Origin: Amorphoplanes friuliensis DSM 7358
GTDB lineage: Bacteria; Actinomycetota; Actinomycetes; Mycobacteriales; Micromonosporaceae
Assembly (NCBI RefSeq): GCF_000494755.1
Contig: NC_022657.1
Span: forward strand, 4,254,001-4,318,000
DNA length: 64,000 nt
Direction: 5' to 3'
Shown: positions 6,876-17,413 of the stretch, piece by piece
How the letters are laid out: each line of letters begins with the position of its first letter
Numbering within the stretch: position 1 is the first letter of the stretch
Made by a program: the position numbers and the translations under genes
The notes under the pieces: model-generated
What the model was told of the DNA's origin: nothing
Database searches by the model: none
Seen by the model: only the letters and a program-made list of their open reading frames with translations

Positions 6876-9800
6876 TCAGCGGGTTCGGCGGCCGCGGGCG
6901 GCGACGCGGGCCAGGACGCCGCCCACCACCAGCAGCACCGACAGGAGCAGTAATCCGGTCAGGTCCTGCCCGGTTTTGGGGAGGGCGCCGCCGCCGTTCG
7001 TGCCCTGGTTGCTGTCGCTGGGGTCGGTGCCCGGCGCGGGGATCACGATGTCGTCGGGGTCGGGTGTCGTCCCGGCGGCGATGGTCAGGTCGGCGGTGGC
7101 GGTGTTGTTGACCGTGTCGCCCTCGGGGCTGGTTGTGCTGATCATGACGGAGATCGGGTAGGTGCCGGCCTTCGCCGTCTGTGCCACCGCGAGGTAGAGC
7201 CAGAGCTCGCTCGCCGTGCCGATCGGGGCTTCGGGGCCGGTGCAGCGGGCCGCGTTGCTGTCGATGTCCGGCGCCGGGACGCAGGTGGCGTCGATCGTGC
7301 TTGCCGCGGCGGCCTGGGCGCCGGTGCCCGCCGCGGTGAACGCGGCCGAGGAGGCGTCGAGGAGGATCGCCGCGCGGGTCAGGGTCACGCCCGCGGGCGG
7401 GTCGATGACAAAGACGACGTCGGCGGCGCTCTGGGAGCCGTTGTTGCTGTAAGGGAGCCTCAGCAGGATCGGCTTGCCCCTGACGACCGTCGGCTTCGGG
7501 TTGGCGTACTCGATCTCGAGGTCGACGCTGGGGGCGACCACCGTGAGGTTCGGCAGGGCGACGTCCTCGTCGCTGCCGCAGGTGCCGTCGCCGTCGGTGT
7601 CGACGCAGCCGCCGCTGATGGTCGAGCCGACACTCGCGTCCTCGTCGACGACCAGCGGGATGCTCAGGTCGGCCGTCTCGCCGGGCGCCAGCGACAGTGT
7701 GCACTTCACGGTCCGGTCGGTGGTGCCCTCGGTGCAGCCGCTGGGCAGCGTGCCGTGGGTCGTGCGGGCCGGGAGGACGATCGTCGCGGTGTACGGGTCA
7801 GCGTCACCCGGCCCCGCGTTGGCCACCGTGATCGGGAGGATCGTGGTCTGGCCCGGCGCGGGCCGGCGTACCGACGGGGTTCCGACGGAGACCGTGACGG
7901 CCGCGCCGGTGGCCGTGGTGCCGGCGAGCTTGCCCCCGGCGGTGATCCTGTCGGTCACGTCTGCGGTGTTCACCAGGGTGATGCCGGTCGCCTGCCAGGT
8001 GGTGCCTGCGGCCACCGTCGGTGCGACCCCGAGTGCGATCGACAGGACGAGGGGTTCACCGGCGGAGAGGGACACGTCCGAGCACACGATCGACGCTGGT
8101 GTCACGGTGCAGGCGGCGTCGCCCAGGGTCGCCCCGGTGACGTCGAAGCCGGTCGGCAGCTGGCCCAGCGGGACGGTCAGGGTCAGGGCCTCGTTGTCGG
8201 CCGTGGACGTGACGGTGACGGTGGCCGTGCCGTTGTCGCCCGCGGCGATGGTCGCCGGGCCGAGAAGCAGCTGGGTCGTCTCGATCAGCGGGCGTCCGAC
8301 GGAGAACTCCGGCCCTTCCACGTCGACGGAGTCGGTGCAGCGGGTGTCGGCGTTGACCGAGACGCAGCCGCCGGAGACGGTGTCGCCGGTGGTGGCGGTG
8401 GACGACACGATCAGGGGAACGGTCCAGACCAGGGTGGCCGCGGTCGCCGCCTGGCTGAAGGTGCAGGTCAGCAGGGTGCTGCTGGTCCGGCTGCAGTTCG
8501 CGGCGGCCTGGCCGGACAGGGTGCCGAAGGTCGTGTTGCCGGGTGCCACGACGGTCGCGGTGACCGAGGTCGCGTCCGACGGGCCCGGGTTGGTGATGGT
8601 GATGGTCATGGCCGTGGTGGCGCCGGGGGCGACGGTGCCGGTCGGCCCGGCGACGGCGAAGGCCACCGGGGCGATCGGGGTGCCGGTCACCGCGACCTGG
8701 CCGCCGCCGCTGATCGTCTGGGTGCCGTCGGCGAGGGTGATCCCGCCCGCGGTCCAGGTGACACCGGGCGCGAGGTTCGAGGCGGCGCGGACGGTGAGCG
8801 ACACGGCGGTGTTCGCGCCGGTGGTGAGGTTGACGCCGGTGCAGACGATGCGGACGCTGTCGCGGGCGCAGGTGGAGCCGGCCGGGCCGCCGAACGTCTC
8901 GACGGTCAGGCCCGCGGGCAGTCCGGCCAGCGGCACGGTGACCGTGGTGCCGGTGAGCGCGCCATCGGCCGTGGCCCGGACCAGGGCCGTACCGGTCAGA
9001 CCGGGGGTGACCGTGACCGGCGTCAGGCTCAGCTGGACCCGCCCGGCGAGGGGCGTGGCCAGCGTGAAGGACGGCACGGTGGTGTTGCAGGAGCCGTTGT
9101 TGTCGGTGTCGACGCAGCCGCCGCTGACCGGTGTCGCCGGGTCGGCGTTCGACAGAACGCTCACCGGCAGGTTGAAGGTCACCGAGTCGGCGGCGTCGAC
9201 CTCCACGGCACAGCTGATCTCGGTGGACGAGGTGAGGTCGCAGTAGCCGACCGTCGGCGCCAGGAAGGTCGTGCGGGCCGGGGCCTGGAAGGCGACCCGG
9301 TACGGGCGGGCGTCCGACGGGCCCGCGTTGCTGACGGTCACGGCGAGATCGCCGGTGCCGCCGGGCAGGACGGTGCCGGCCGCGGGCGGGACCACGGCGA
9401 CGGTCACCCCGGTCGCGGGTGCGCCGACGGTGGCGACGGCGACCGTCCGCGTGACGGTCGCGACGGCGATCCCCGGGCTCCACACGCCCCCACCGGTGGC
9501 GCTCGAAGCGGCGGACAGGGTGATCACGATGGCCGTGCTGCCGCCGCCGGTGAGGCTCACGCCGGTGCACGAGATCGTGGCGGCGGAGACGATGCACGGT
9601 GTGCCGCCGCGCTGGGCCGCGGTCGCGGTGAGCCCGGCCGGCAGGGAGGCGAGGGGGATCGTCACGTCGAGGCCGGTGCGGTTGTCGGCCGAGGCCACGG
9701 TGACGGTCGCGGTGCCGGTCTGCCCGGGTGTGATCGACGGGTTGTCAGCGCTGACGGTGAGGGCCTGGTCCAGGGTGCGCCGCAGGGTGAGGCCCGGCAG

Positions 9801-12800
9801 CGGGTCGTCGCCGGTGCAGGCGCCGTCACCCGCCTCGTCGAGACAGCCGCCGCTGACGACCACGGCCGGGTCGGCCAGGGACGAGACCAGCAGCGGGATG
9901 CTCCACACCAGGGGCGCGGCTCCCGCGTTCAGGCCGAAGGCGCAGTTGAGCCGGGTGTCGCCCGTGACCGGGGTGCAGTTGGCCTGGGCCTGGCCGGTCA
10001 GCGTGCCGAAGGTCGTGCCGGTCGGCGCGAGGATGCTCGTCGTCCGCCCGGTGGCGTCCGACGGGCCGGCGTTGGTGACCGTGACCGTCAGGGTGGCGGT
10101 CCCGCCCGGCTCGACCGTGCCCGGGGCCGAGACCGTCGTCGCGTACGTGACAGACGCGACGGGGCTGCCCGTGCTGATCAGCGTGCCGGTGGTCTGCGAG
10201 GACTCGCCGCCCGCGTTGGTCAGGGTGATCGGGCCGGCGGACCAGTCGACACCGCTGCCGAGGTTTGCAGCGGCCCGGACGGTGACGGCGATGACCCGAC
10301 GCTGCCCGGTGCCGAGGTTCACGCCGGTGCAGACGATGTCCGGCGTCAGGGTGCAGGTGGTTCCGGACGGGCCGCTCGCACCGTCGACGGTGAAGCCGGT
10401 CGGCAGGGCGTTGCGGGGGATCGCCACGGTCAGGCCGGTGAAGGCCCGGTCGGCGTCGATCACCACGTAGCCGGTCGCGGCGGTGTCACCGGGTACGGCA
10501 GTGCCGGTCTCGACGGTGAGCCGCGCGTCGGCCGCCAGCGGTGTCGCGAGCTGGATGTCGGCGATGGGCTGGTCCGGCGCGCCGGTGCAGGCGCCGTCGA
10601 GGTTGATGTCGACGCAACCGCCGTCGAGGACCACGTCCGGGTCGGCGTTCGGCGGCACGACCACGGGCAGCGTGAACGTGCGGGTCTCGGCCGCGAGGGT
10701 GAACGTGCACTCGACCAGGGCGGGTGAGGTACGCGAACACGACGCGGAGGCCGGGGCGGGCAACGGTGTGGCGAAGGTGGCGCCGGTCGGAGCCCGGAAG
10801 GCGACGCGGGCGTTCGGGTACGACGACGGGCCGGCGTTGGTCACGGCCACGGACAGGTCGCCGGTGCCGCCCGGGAGCAGGGTGCCACTCGCCGGAACGC
10901 CGACGGTCACCGACAGCGGGTGGACGGGTACGCCGACCGTGGCGGTTTGCGGGCTGCCGGTGATGGTCTCGCCGCCTCCGGTCACGGTGACCGTCGGCGT
11001 CCACACGCCGCCCTGCGGTGCGTCGGCGGTGGCGCTCAGCGCCAGGACCACGCGGGCGTCGCCGCCGCCGGGGATGTCGACGCCGGTGCACTCGAGGACG
11101 CCGTTGCCGGCCGCGCAGGCATTGCCGGCGACCGTGGCGCCGGTTGCCGTGAGACCGGTGGGCAGGGTGCCGGTGTCGATGCTGATCGTCAGCCCCGTAC
11201 GCGCCTGGCTCGCGGCGATCGTGAGTGTGGCCGTACCGGTGCTGCCCGGGGTGACCGGGGGATCGTCGGCCGAGAGGGTCAGCACGGTGCCGAGCGGGGC
11301 GCGGGCCGTGATGTCCGGGAGGACGGCGTCGTCGGTGCCGCCGCAGGCGTTGTCACCGTCGAGGTCGGCGCAGCCGCCGGTCAGCGCGACCTGCGGGTCC
11401 GCGTTCCCGGGCAGGATCACCGGCAGCGTCCAGACGAGGGACCGGTCCGTCACGGCGAGCGTGACGGTGCAGGTCAGGGCCGTGCTGGCCGGGTTCGGTG
11501 TGCAGGCCTGGGCGGCGGGTCCGTCGAGCGGCCCGAAGGTGGTGCCGACCGGCGCGCGGACGGTGACGGGCGCGTTGAGCGCGTCGGACGGGCCGCTGTT
11601 GTCGAGGGTCAGGGTCAGGTCGGCGGTGCCGCCGGGCAGGACCGTCCCGGCGGCGGGGCCCGTGCTGGTCGCCGTCAGCCGGTACGCGGCGGCCCCCGTC
11701 TGCAGGAGCAGGCCGTTGCCGCTCGCCGTGTCGCCCCCGGCGTTGGTGACGGTGATGCTCGTGGCGTTCCAGGTCAGGTTCGCGGGCGCGGACGGGGTGA
11801 CCGACAGCGGCACGGTGATCGTGGCGGCGTTGCCGGCCGCGATGTCCACACCGGTGCAGCGGATCTCCGTGGCGTCGGCGGTGCAGGTGCCGGCCGGGCT
11901 GATGCTCGGGCTGCCGAGGAAGACGTCCGCGGGCTTGCCGGCGAGCGGGACGACAACGGTCAGGCCGGTCTGCGCGCGGTCGGTGGTGACGACGACGCGG
12001 CCGATGTCGTTCTCGCCGGCGGCGGGCTCGGCCGGGGTGGTGCTGACGGTGATCTGCTCCGCGAACGGTGTCGCGACCGTGACCGGCGGCAGCGGCTCGT
12101 CGGCGCCCGTGCAGGTGCCGTTGTTGTCCAGGTCGACGCAGCCGCCCGTGGGCGGGTTCGCCGCGGTGGCACCGGGATCGACGACCAGCGGCACGGGGAA
12201 GGTGATGACGGGTGCCGCCGCGGCCAGGTCGAAGGTGCAGCTGAGCCGGGTCCGGCCGGCGTTCGCCGTGCACGCGTCCGAGGTCGGCGCGGTCAGCGTG
12301 CCGAAGGTCGCTCCGGCCGGCGCATTGACGCCGATGACGGCCTGGGTGACGTCGGACGGGCCGAGGTTGTCGACGGCCACGCTCAGGTTGCCGGTGCCAC
12401 CGGGCAGGATCGGCTGCGCCGGCGGGGTGACAGTCGCGTCGAGCAGGTGCACCGGCGTACCCGTCACGGCGAGCGCGCGGTTGGCGGCGACCTGGCCGGC
12501 CGCGGCGGCCGCGGTGATGCCGTTGGCGGTCCAGGTGACACCCGCGGCAGCCGACGGCAGGGCCAGGACGCGCAGGGTGATCGTCGTGGTGGTCTGGTCG
12601 GCGGCGTCGATGCCGGTGCACCGGATCTCCCCGTTGCCGACGGTGCAGCCCGGGTCGGTGGTCGTGACGGTCAGCTCCGGCGGTACGTCCGCGAGCGGCA
12701 CGGTCAGAGTCACGTTCGTCAGGTTGCCGTGGAGGGCGTGGACGCCGACGGTCGCGGTGTCCTCGGTGCCGGGGGTGACCGTAGCCGCAGCGGTGTCGAT

Positions 12801-15800
12801 GCGCGCCAGCCGGTCGAACGGCACCCGCAGCACGATGGTGTCCACGTCGGTGTCGGCGTTGCCGCACCCGGCGACCCCGTCGATCTCGACGCAGCCGCCG
12901 GCGATCGGCGTGAACGGGTCGGCGGCCGGGTCGATCACCAGGGGGAGGTCCAGCTGCGGTGTGCTCGTCGTCGCCGCCAGGCTCACGGTGCAGGTCACCA
13001 GCGTCGGGTTCGAGACCGTGCACAGGGTGGCAGCGTCGCCGGTGAGCGTTCCGAACGTCGTGCTGGGCGCGGGAGCGCTGATCGTCACGGTCCGGCCGGT
13101 GACGTCCGACGGGCCGGCGTTGCTGACCACCACGGTCAGGGTGGTGGTGTCACCGGCGTTGACCGTGCCGTCAGCGGGTCCGGCCACGGTGGCCGAGACA
13201 CCCGTGGCCGGGGTGCCGGCGATGGCCAGCGGACCGCCGCCGGTGGCGTGGTCGCTGCCCGCGGCGACGTCGATCCCCGCGACCGTCCAGGTCACCGGGG
13301 GGACGACCGACGAGGCGACCGTGACGCGGACCGCAAGATCCAGCGGGGTGTTCGCGGTCAGGTCGACGCCGGTGCAGGTGATCGCATTGGTGTCGGCGGT
13401 GCAGGCGCCGCCCACGGGAGCGGCGGTGAAACCGGCCGGCAGCGCGGCCTTCGGCACGGTGACCGTCAGGTTGCTCTCGGGGCGGCTCGACGTGAGGGTG
13501 ACCCGGCCCAGCCCGAACTCGCCGGGCACGATCGTGGCCGCGGTCGTGCCGATGGTGAGCCGCTCGCTGAGCGCCTTGGCGAGCCAGATGTCGGTGATGG
13601 CCCGGTCCGGCGGCGTGGTGCACGTGGCGGTGTTGTTCAGGTCGATGCACCCGCCGCTGACGGCCACGGCCGAGTCCGCGCCGGGGTCGACGAGCACGTC
13701 GAAGCTGAGGACCAGGTCGGGTGCCGTCGCGGGAAGGGTCGTCGTGCAGATCGCCCGCTGGTTGCCGGGCTCGAGCGCGCAGACGGTGGCGGTCGCGCCG
13801 GTCAGCGCCTGGAAGGTCGTGCCGGTCGGTGCCAGCACCCCGAAGGTGGCGCCGAGGGCGTCCGACGGGCCCTGGTTGTCGACGGTCACGCCGATGGTGC
13901 CGACCTGGCCCGCCTGGACGGTTCCGGGGGCGGGCACGGTCACCGTGGGATCGAGGACGAACACCGGCGTACCCGTCGTGGCGAGCAGCGGGTCCTCGGC
14001 GAGCTGGCCGCCGCTGCCGTCGGCGACGGTCACACCGGTCGCCGTCCAGGTGAGACCGGCGATGCTCGCGGGGTCGGCGCGGACGGTCAGCTCGACGGTC
14101 GCGGTCGCGCCGTCCTGGATCTCCAGGCCCGTGCAGGTGACGTCGCCGTTGTTGACGACACAGGCGGCGGCCGTGGAGGTGGCCGCGGTGACGGTGAGCT
14201 CCGCGGGCAGGCTCCCGGTCGGCACGGTCAGTGTGAGACCGGACTGGTCACCGTGGACGGCGGTGACGGTCACCCGGGCGGTGGCCGTGGCGCCGGGGGT
14301 GACGGTCGCCGGAACCGCACCGATGGTGACCCGCTCGTCGAACGGCACCCGCAGCAGGATCGGGTCGAGGGCCACGTCGCCGGGGTCGCCGCAGGAGCCG
14401 TTGTTGTCCAGGTCGGCACAGCCACCGGTCAGCGGTGTCATCGAGTTCGTCCCGGGCGGCACGACCACCGGCAGGACCAGTGCGGGGCTGCTCGCCCCGT
14501 CGGCGAGGGGCAGGGTGCAGACCGCGCTGCCGCCGCCGTTGGCCAGGACGCAGATGCCGTCGGTGGGGGCTGTGGGCGTACCGAAGGTGGTGCCGGTGGG
14601 TGCGGTGACCGTGAAGGTCGCCGCGGGGTTGTCCGACGGTCCTTCGTTGGTGACGGTCACGGTGACGCTGGTGGTCTCGCCGGGCAGCACGGTGTTGTCC
14701 GGCGGACCGGACACGGTCGCGCTCAGCGTGGACGCCGGAGTGCCCGCGGTCGCCAGGGCACCGTCGATGGTGACGTCCTCACCGCCGTCGGAGACCATGA
14801 TGCCGGTCGCCGTCCAGGTCGCGGGCGGGGTCACCGACGAGGCGGCGGCGATCGTCAGCGAGATGTCCCGGGTCTGCCCGGCGGTCAGGTCGACGCCGCT
14901 GCAGACGACGTCCGGCCCGCCGAGGGTGCAGGAACCACCGGTCACGGTCGCCGCGGTCACGGTGAAACCGGTCGGCAGGGCAGCCTTGGGGACGGTGACG
15001 ACCAGGTCGTCCTCGGTCTGGGTCGAGGTCAGCCGCACCCGGCCGGTGCCGTCGTGGCCCGGCACGATCGTGGCGGAGGTCGTGGCGGCGGTGAGCCGGT
15101 CGGCGAGCGGCGTCCGCAGCTCGATCGACGCGAGCGCCACGTCCGCGGCGTCGTCGCAGTCCAGGTCGTTGTTCAGGCTGACGCAGCCGTCGGCCAGCGG
15201 CACGGCCGGGTCGGCCTGACCGGAGACGACGAGCGGCAGGGTGAGCACCACGTCCGGGCCCGCGACCGGGATGTCCTCGGTGCAGCGCAGGGTGGTGGGG
15301 GAGAGCTGGGCGCAGGCCCCGGCCGCGCCCGTCAGCGTGCCGAACGTGGTGCCGGTCGGTGCCTTGACCACGAACTCGGCGTTCCGGGCGTCTGAGGGCC
15401 CGAGGTCGCGGACGGTCACGGTCATGGTGGCCGTCTGCCCGGGCCGTACTGTCCGCGCGGCCGGGCCGCTCGAGGTGACACCGAGAGTCCAGCGCGGGTC
15501 GGCGGTGACGATGGTGCCGCTCGCCGTGCCGGTCGAGTCGCCGCTGGTCGCGCTGACCGGAGACCCACCCGGCGCGGTCCAGCTCGCCGTCACCCCGGCC
15601 GCCAGGGTCACCGGTACGGACACAGTGACCGACCCGTTCGCCGGCACCGTCACACCGGTGCACGTGATCGCACCCGACGTCGTGCACGTGCCACCACCGG
15701 TGGTGGTCACCGCGCCGACGGTGTAGCCCGCGGGCGGCGCCGGCAGCGTGATGGTGGTGCCCGTCGCCGGGATGATGCCGATGTTGCGCACGCCGACGGT

Positions 15801-17324
15801 GGCCGTGGCCTGTGAGCCACCGGGCACCGCCGTGGCGGGCGTGATGGTGACACCGGCGTCGAGGTTCACGTCCGGGTCGCTGACGGTCAGCAGCCGTCCC
15901 GAACCGGTGATCGGTGTGCCGTTGAGCGTGCCGGTGATGCCGGTCAGATCCCAGGTGGCGCCGGGCGGGGTGGTGATCGTGGCAGCGGCCCGGACGCTGA
16001 TCGCGGTGCTGCCGCTGCCGGGTACGCGCACACCCGTACAGGTGATGGCGGAGGCGGAGACCGTGCAGGGGTTGCCGGCGACGGTGGCCGAGACGACGGA
16101 GACGCCGGCCGGTTTGTCGGCGCCGACGATCGGAACGGTGATCGTCGTGGTGGCGTCCGACGGCCCCTGGTTGCTGACGGTGAGCGTGGTCGTGGCGGCC
16201 TTGCCGGCGGCGAGGTTCATCGGGTTGACCGTGATCGAGCCGCCGGTGCTGACCGGGGCGAGCGCGGTGACCAGGGTCCCGCCGCCGTCGACGCTGATGG
16301 TCGTGCCGCTGACCCCGGCGATCGGCGTGCTGACCGCGGTGATCGAGTTCGCGGACGGCGCCCAGTTCTGGGCCGACGTGGCCGAGGCCGCGAGGGACAC
16401 CGGCAGGGAGACGAGCACACTGCCCTGGCCGGGCACGGTGACGCCCGTGCAGGTGATGAACGTGCTGCTCGCCGTGCAGGTGCCGCCACCGGTCACGGTC
16501 GGCGTCCCGAGGGTGTACCCGGCCGGCGGCGCCGGGATCCGGATGGTCGTGTTCGGCGCGGCGATGTCACCGGTGTTGGTCACGGCGACCTTCGGCACGA
16601 CAGCGGCGGCGCCCGGGACGACGGAGGTGGAGGTGAGGTTGACCGCGCCCAGCTTGACGATGCCCGAGCAGGTCGACTCGGCGACGACGATGCTGCCGCT
16701 CGCCACGACCCCGTCGAGCAGGTCGATGTCGAGCGCCCGCACGGTGTAGTCCAGCCGCCCGGTGCTGGTGTTGTACGCCGCCACCCGCTTGTCCACGGTC
16801 GCGGTCAGAATGCCGGGAGCACCGACACCCAGCCCGACCGCCGGGTTGACGGGCTGGCCGGCGACGTTGAGGTTGGCGATGTTCGTGGTGGTGGTGATGT
16901 TCGAGGCGGTCATCGTGCAGCTGGTGCTGACGGCGTCGACGCTGAGCGCGCCGAGCACACCCAGACCGGCCGTGCCCGCCTCGGCCTTGCCACCACCGGC
17001 GACCGGCGCCGCCGTGGCGTTCACCGCGCCGACGTTGAGGATCTGGGTGGTCGACAGGGGCACGTAGAGGGTGGTGCCGAGCGTCGAGGCGGTCGAGGTG
17101 TTGCCGCCGGTCGTCCAGCTGCGTTTGACCGCGGGCAGGGCGAGGGAGAGCGCGTCGGAGATGCCGAGCAGGCCGATGCCGACCCGCAGGCCCTGCGCCG
17201 TGGTGTTGATCGGTCCCGCCGCGGCGGCCCTCGCGGCCGTCGGCGGACCGGTCAAGGCCAGGACCAGCACCGCCGCCACCAGCACGGCTACCTGTTTTGT
17301 TGCTCTCTGCGCCCGCGTCGCCAC
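6876..17324 (-). CDS. Giant LPKTG-anchored DUF11-type repeat surface protein
   Basis: A 3482-residue secreted protein. It starts (GTG) with a signal peptide (basic MATRAQRATKQ, then VAVLVAAVLVLALTG, cleavage near AARA) and ends with a sortase signal: LPKTG, a hydrophobic helix and the basic tail RGRRTR. After a distinct N-terminal domain of about 220 residues, nearly all of it is tandem beta-sandwich modules with the DUF11 signature (VTNAGPSD, APTGTTFGTLTG, CTGVDLTAG). Eleven modules end in a cysteine pair around an acidic loop, e.g. GGCVDTDGDGTC and GGCVDLDNNGTC, which could bind calcium. These recur every 730-775 bp between about 7.6 and 15.2 kb. It probably acts as a long cell-wall stalk or adhesin. 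No sortase gene lies in the window. Confidence 0.88.
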   Translation of the reverse strand: MATRAQRATKQVAVLVAAVLVLALTGPPTAARAAAAGPINTTAQGLRVGIGLLGISDALSLALPAVKRSWTTGGNTSTASTLGTTLYVPLSTTQILNVGAVNATAAPVAGGGKAEAGTAGLGVLGALSVDAVSTSCTMTASNITTTTNIANLNVAGQPVNPAVGLGVGAPGILTATVDKRVAAYNTSTGRLDYTVRALDIDLLDGVVASGSIVVAESTCSGIVKLGAVNLTSTSVVPGAAAVVPKVAVTNTGDIAAPNTTIRIPAPPAGYTLGTPTVTGGGTCTASSTFITCTGVTVPGQGSVLVSLPVSLAASATSAQNWAPSANSITAVSTPIAGVSGTTISVDGGGTLVTALAPVSTGGSITVNPMNLAAGKAATTTLTVSNQGPSDATTTITVPIVGADKPAGVSVVSATVAGNPCTVSASAITCTGVRVPGSGSTAISVRAAATITTPPGATWDLTGITGTLNGTPITGSGRLLTVSDPDVNLDAGVTITPATAVPGGSQATATVGVRNIGIIPATGTTITLPAPPAGYTVGAVTTTGGGTCTTSGAITCTGVTVPANGSVTVSVPVTLAAGVTASWTAPGGSPVSATSGDSTGTASGTIVTADPRWTLGVTSSGPAARTVRPGQTATMTVTVRDLGPSDARNAEFVVKAPTGTTFGTLTGAAGACAQLSPTTLRCTEDIPVAGPDVVLTLPLVVSGQADPAVPLADGCVSLNNDLDCDDAADVALASIELRTPLADRLTAATTSATIVPGHDGTGRVRLTSTQTEDDLVVTVPKAALPTGFTVTAATVTGGSCTLGGPDVVCSGVDLTAGQTRDISLTIAAASSVTPPATWTATGIMVSDGGEDVTIDGALATAGTPASTLSATVSGPPDNTVLPGETTSVTVTVTNEGPSDNPAATFTVTAPTGTTFGTPTAPTDGICVLANGGGSAVCTLPLADGASSPALVLPVVVPPGTNSMTPLTGGCADLDNNGSCGDPGDVALDPILLRVPFDERVTIGAVPATVTPGATATARVTVTAVHGDQSGLTLTVPTGSLPAELTVTAATSTAAACVVNNGDVTCTGLEIQDGATATVELTVRADPASIAGLTWTATGVTVADGSGGQLAEDPLLATTGTPVFVLDPTVTVPAPGTVQAGQVGTIGVTVDNQGPSDALGATFGVLAPTGTTFQALTGATATVCALEPGNQRAICTTTLPATAPDLVLSFDVLVDPGADSAVAVSGGCIDLNNTATCTTPPDRAITDIWLAKALSERLTIGTTAATIVPGEFGLGRVTLTSSRPESNLTVTVPKAALPAGFTAAPVGGACTADTNAITCTGVDLTANTPLDLAVRVTVASSVVPPVTWTVAGIDVAAGSDHATGGGPLAIAGTPATGVSATVAGPADGTVNAGDTTTLTVVVSNAGPSDVTGRTVTISAPAPSTTFGTLTGDAATLCTVSNPTLVTCTVSLAATTSTPQLDLPLVIDPAADPFTPIAGGCVEIDGVAGCGNADTDVDTIVLRVPFDRLARIDTAAATVTPGTEDTATVGVHALHGNLTNVTLTVPLADVPPELTVTTTDPGCTVGNGEIRCTGIDAADQTTTTITLRVLALPSAAAGVTWTANGITAAAAAGQVAANRALAVTGTPVHLLDATVTPPAQPILPGGTGNLSVAVDNLGPSDVTQAVIGVNAPAGATFGTLTAPTSDACTANAGRTRLSCTFDLAAAAPVITFPVPLVVDPGATAANPPTGGCVDLDNNGTCTGADEPLPPVTVATPFAEQITVSTTPAEPAAGENDIGRVVVTTDRAQTGLTVVVPLAGKPADVFLGSPSISPAGTCTADATEIRCTGVDIAAGNAATITVPLSVTPSAPANLTWNATSITVTNAGGDTASGNGLLLQTGAAAYRLTATSTGPAAGTVLPGGTADLTLTLDNSGPSDALNAPVTVRAPVGTTFGPLDGPAAQACTPNPASTALTCTVTLAVTDRSLVWTLPVILPGNADPQVALTGGCADLDGDNACGGTDDAVLPDITARAPLGTVLTLSADDPPVTPGSTGTATLTIAASQARTGLTISIDTGTLPTGLTATGATVAGNACAAGNGVLECTGVDIPGGGDARVVLALSATADAPQGGVWTPTVTVTGGGETITGSPQTATVGVPVHPLSVTVGVPASGTLLPGGTGDLSVAVTNAGPSSYPNARVAFRAPTGATFATPLPAPASASCSRTSPALVECTFTLAAETRTFTLPVVVPPNADPDVVLDGGCVDINLDGACTGAPDQPIADIQLATPLAADARLTVETGTAVPGDTAATGYVVIDADRAFTGLTVAIPRNALPTGFTVDGASGPSGTTCTLTPDIVCTGVNLGTGQRRVIAVTVRAAANLGSGVDWSAGPITLTNAGGESSQTTGTLISTGSPVASVTYATTVSAPGTVEPGGTATLTVTVTNAGPSDATGRTTSILAPTGTTFGTLTGQAQANCTPVTGDTRLNCAFGLNAGAAPLVWSIPLLVSSLADPAVVVSGGCLDEAGDGACTGDDPLPGLTLRRTLDQALTVSADNPSITPGQTGTATVTVASADNRTGLDVTIPLASLPAGLTATAAQRGGTPCIVSAATISCTGVSLTGGGSTAIVITLSAASSATGGGVWSPGIAVATVTRTVAVATVGAPATGVTVAVVPPAAGTVLPGGTGDLAVTVSNAGPSDARPYRVAFQAPARTTFLAPTVGYCDLTSSTEISCAVEVDAADSVTFNLPVSVLSNADPATPVSGGCVDTDNNGSCNTTVPSFTLATPLAGRVQLSLTPVTVTPGLTGTALVRATADGALTGTTVTVPLAGLPAGLTVETFGGPAGSTCARDSVRIVCTGVNLTTGANTAVSLTVRAASNLAPGVTWTAGGITLADGTQTISGGGQVAVTGTPIAPVAFAVAGPTGTVAPGATTAMTITITNPGPSDATSVTATVVAPGNTTFGTLSGQAAANCSRTSSTLLTCTFSQAATAATLVWTVPLIVSSTATTGDTVSGGCVSVNADTRCTDSVDVEGPEFSVGRPLIETTQLLLGPATIAAGDNGTATVTVTSTADNEALTLTVPLGQLPTGFDVTGATLGDAACTVTPASIVCSDVSLSAGEPLVLSIALGVAPTVAAGTTWQATGITLVNTADVTDRITAGGKLAGTTATGAAVTVSVGTPSVRRPAPGQTTILPITVANAGPGDADPYTATIVLPARTTHGTLPSGCTEGTTDRTVKCTLSLAPGETADLSIPLVVDEDASVGSTISGGCVDTDGDGTCGSDEDVALPNLTVVAPSVDLEIEYANPKPTVVRGKPILLRLPYSNNGSQSAADVVFVIDPPAGVTLTRAAILLDASSAAFTAAGTGAQAAAASTIDATCVPAPDIDSNAARCTGPEAPIGTASELWLYLAVAQTAKAGTYPISVMISTTSPEGDTVNNTATADLTIAAGTTPDPDDIVIPAPGTDPSDSNQGTNGGGALPKTGQDLTGLLLLSVLLVVGGVLARVAARGRRTR

Positions 17325-17413
17325 GCTGCGAACCCTAAAACGTGAATAGCGAACAGTCCTCGTTTTTGGGATTTACAGGACAAGTGGCCGACGGGGGCCG
17401 AGCCTGGTGGTTG

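Noticed and set aside
10483-15395. Very long open frames on the strand opposite the giant gene (one of about 1578 codons at 10483-15219)
   Set aside because: They are shadows of the repeated, codon-biased modules; their translation is low-complexity Arg/Gly/Asp text without domains.
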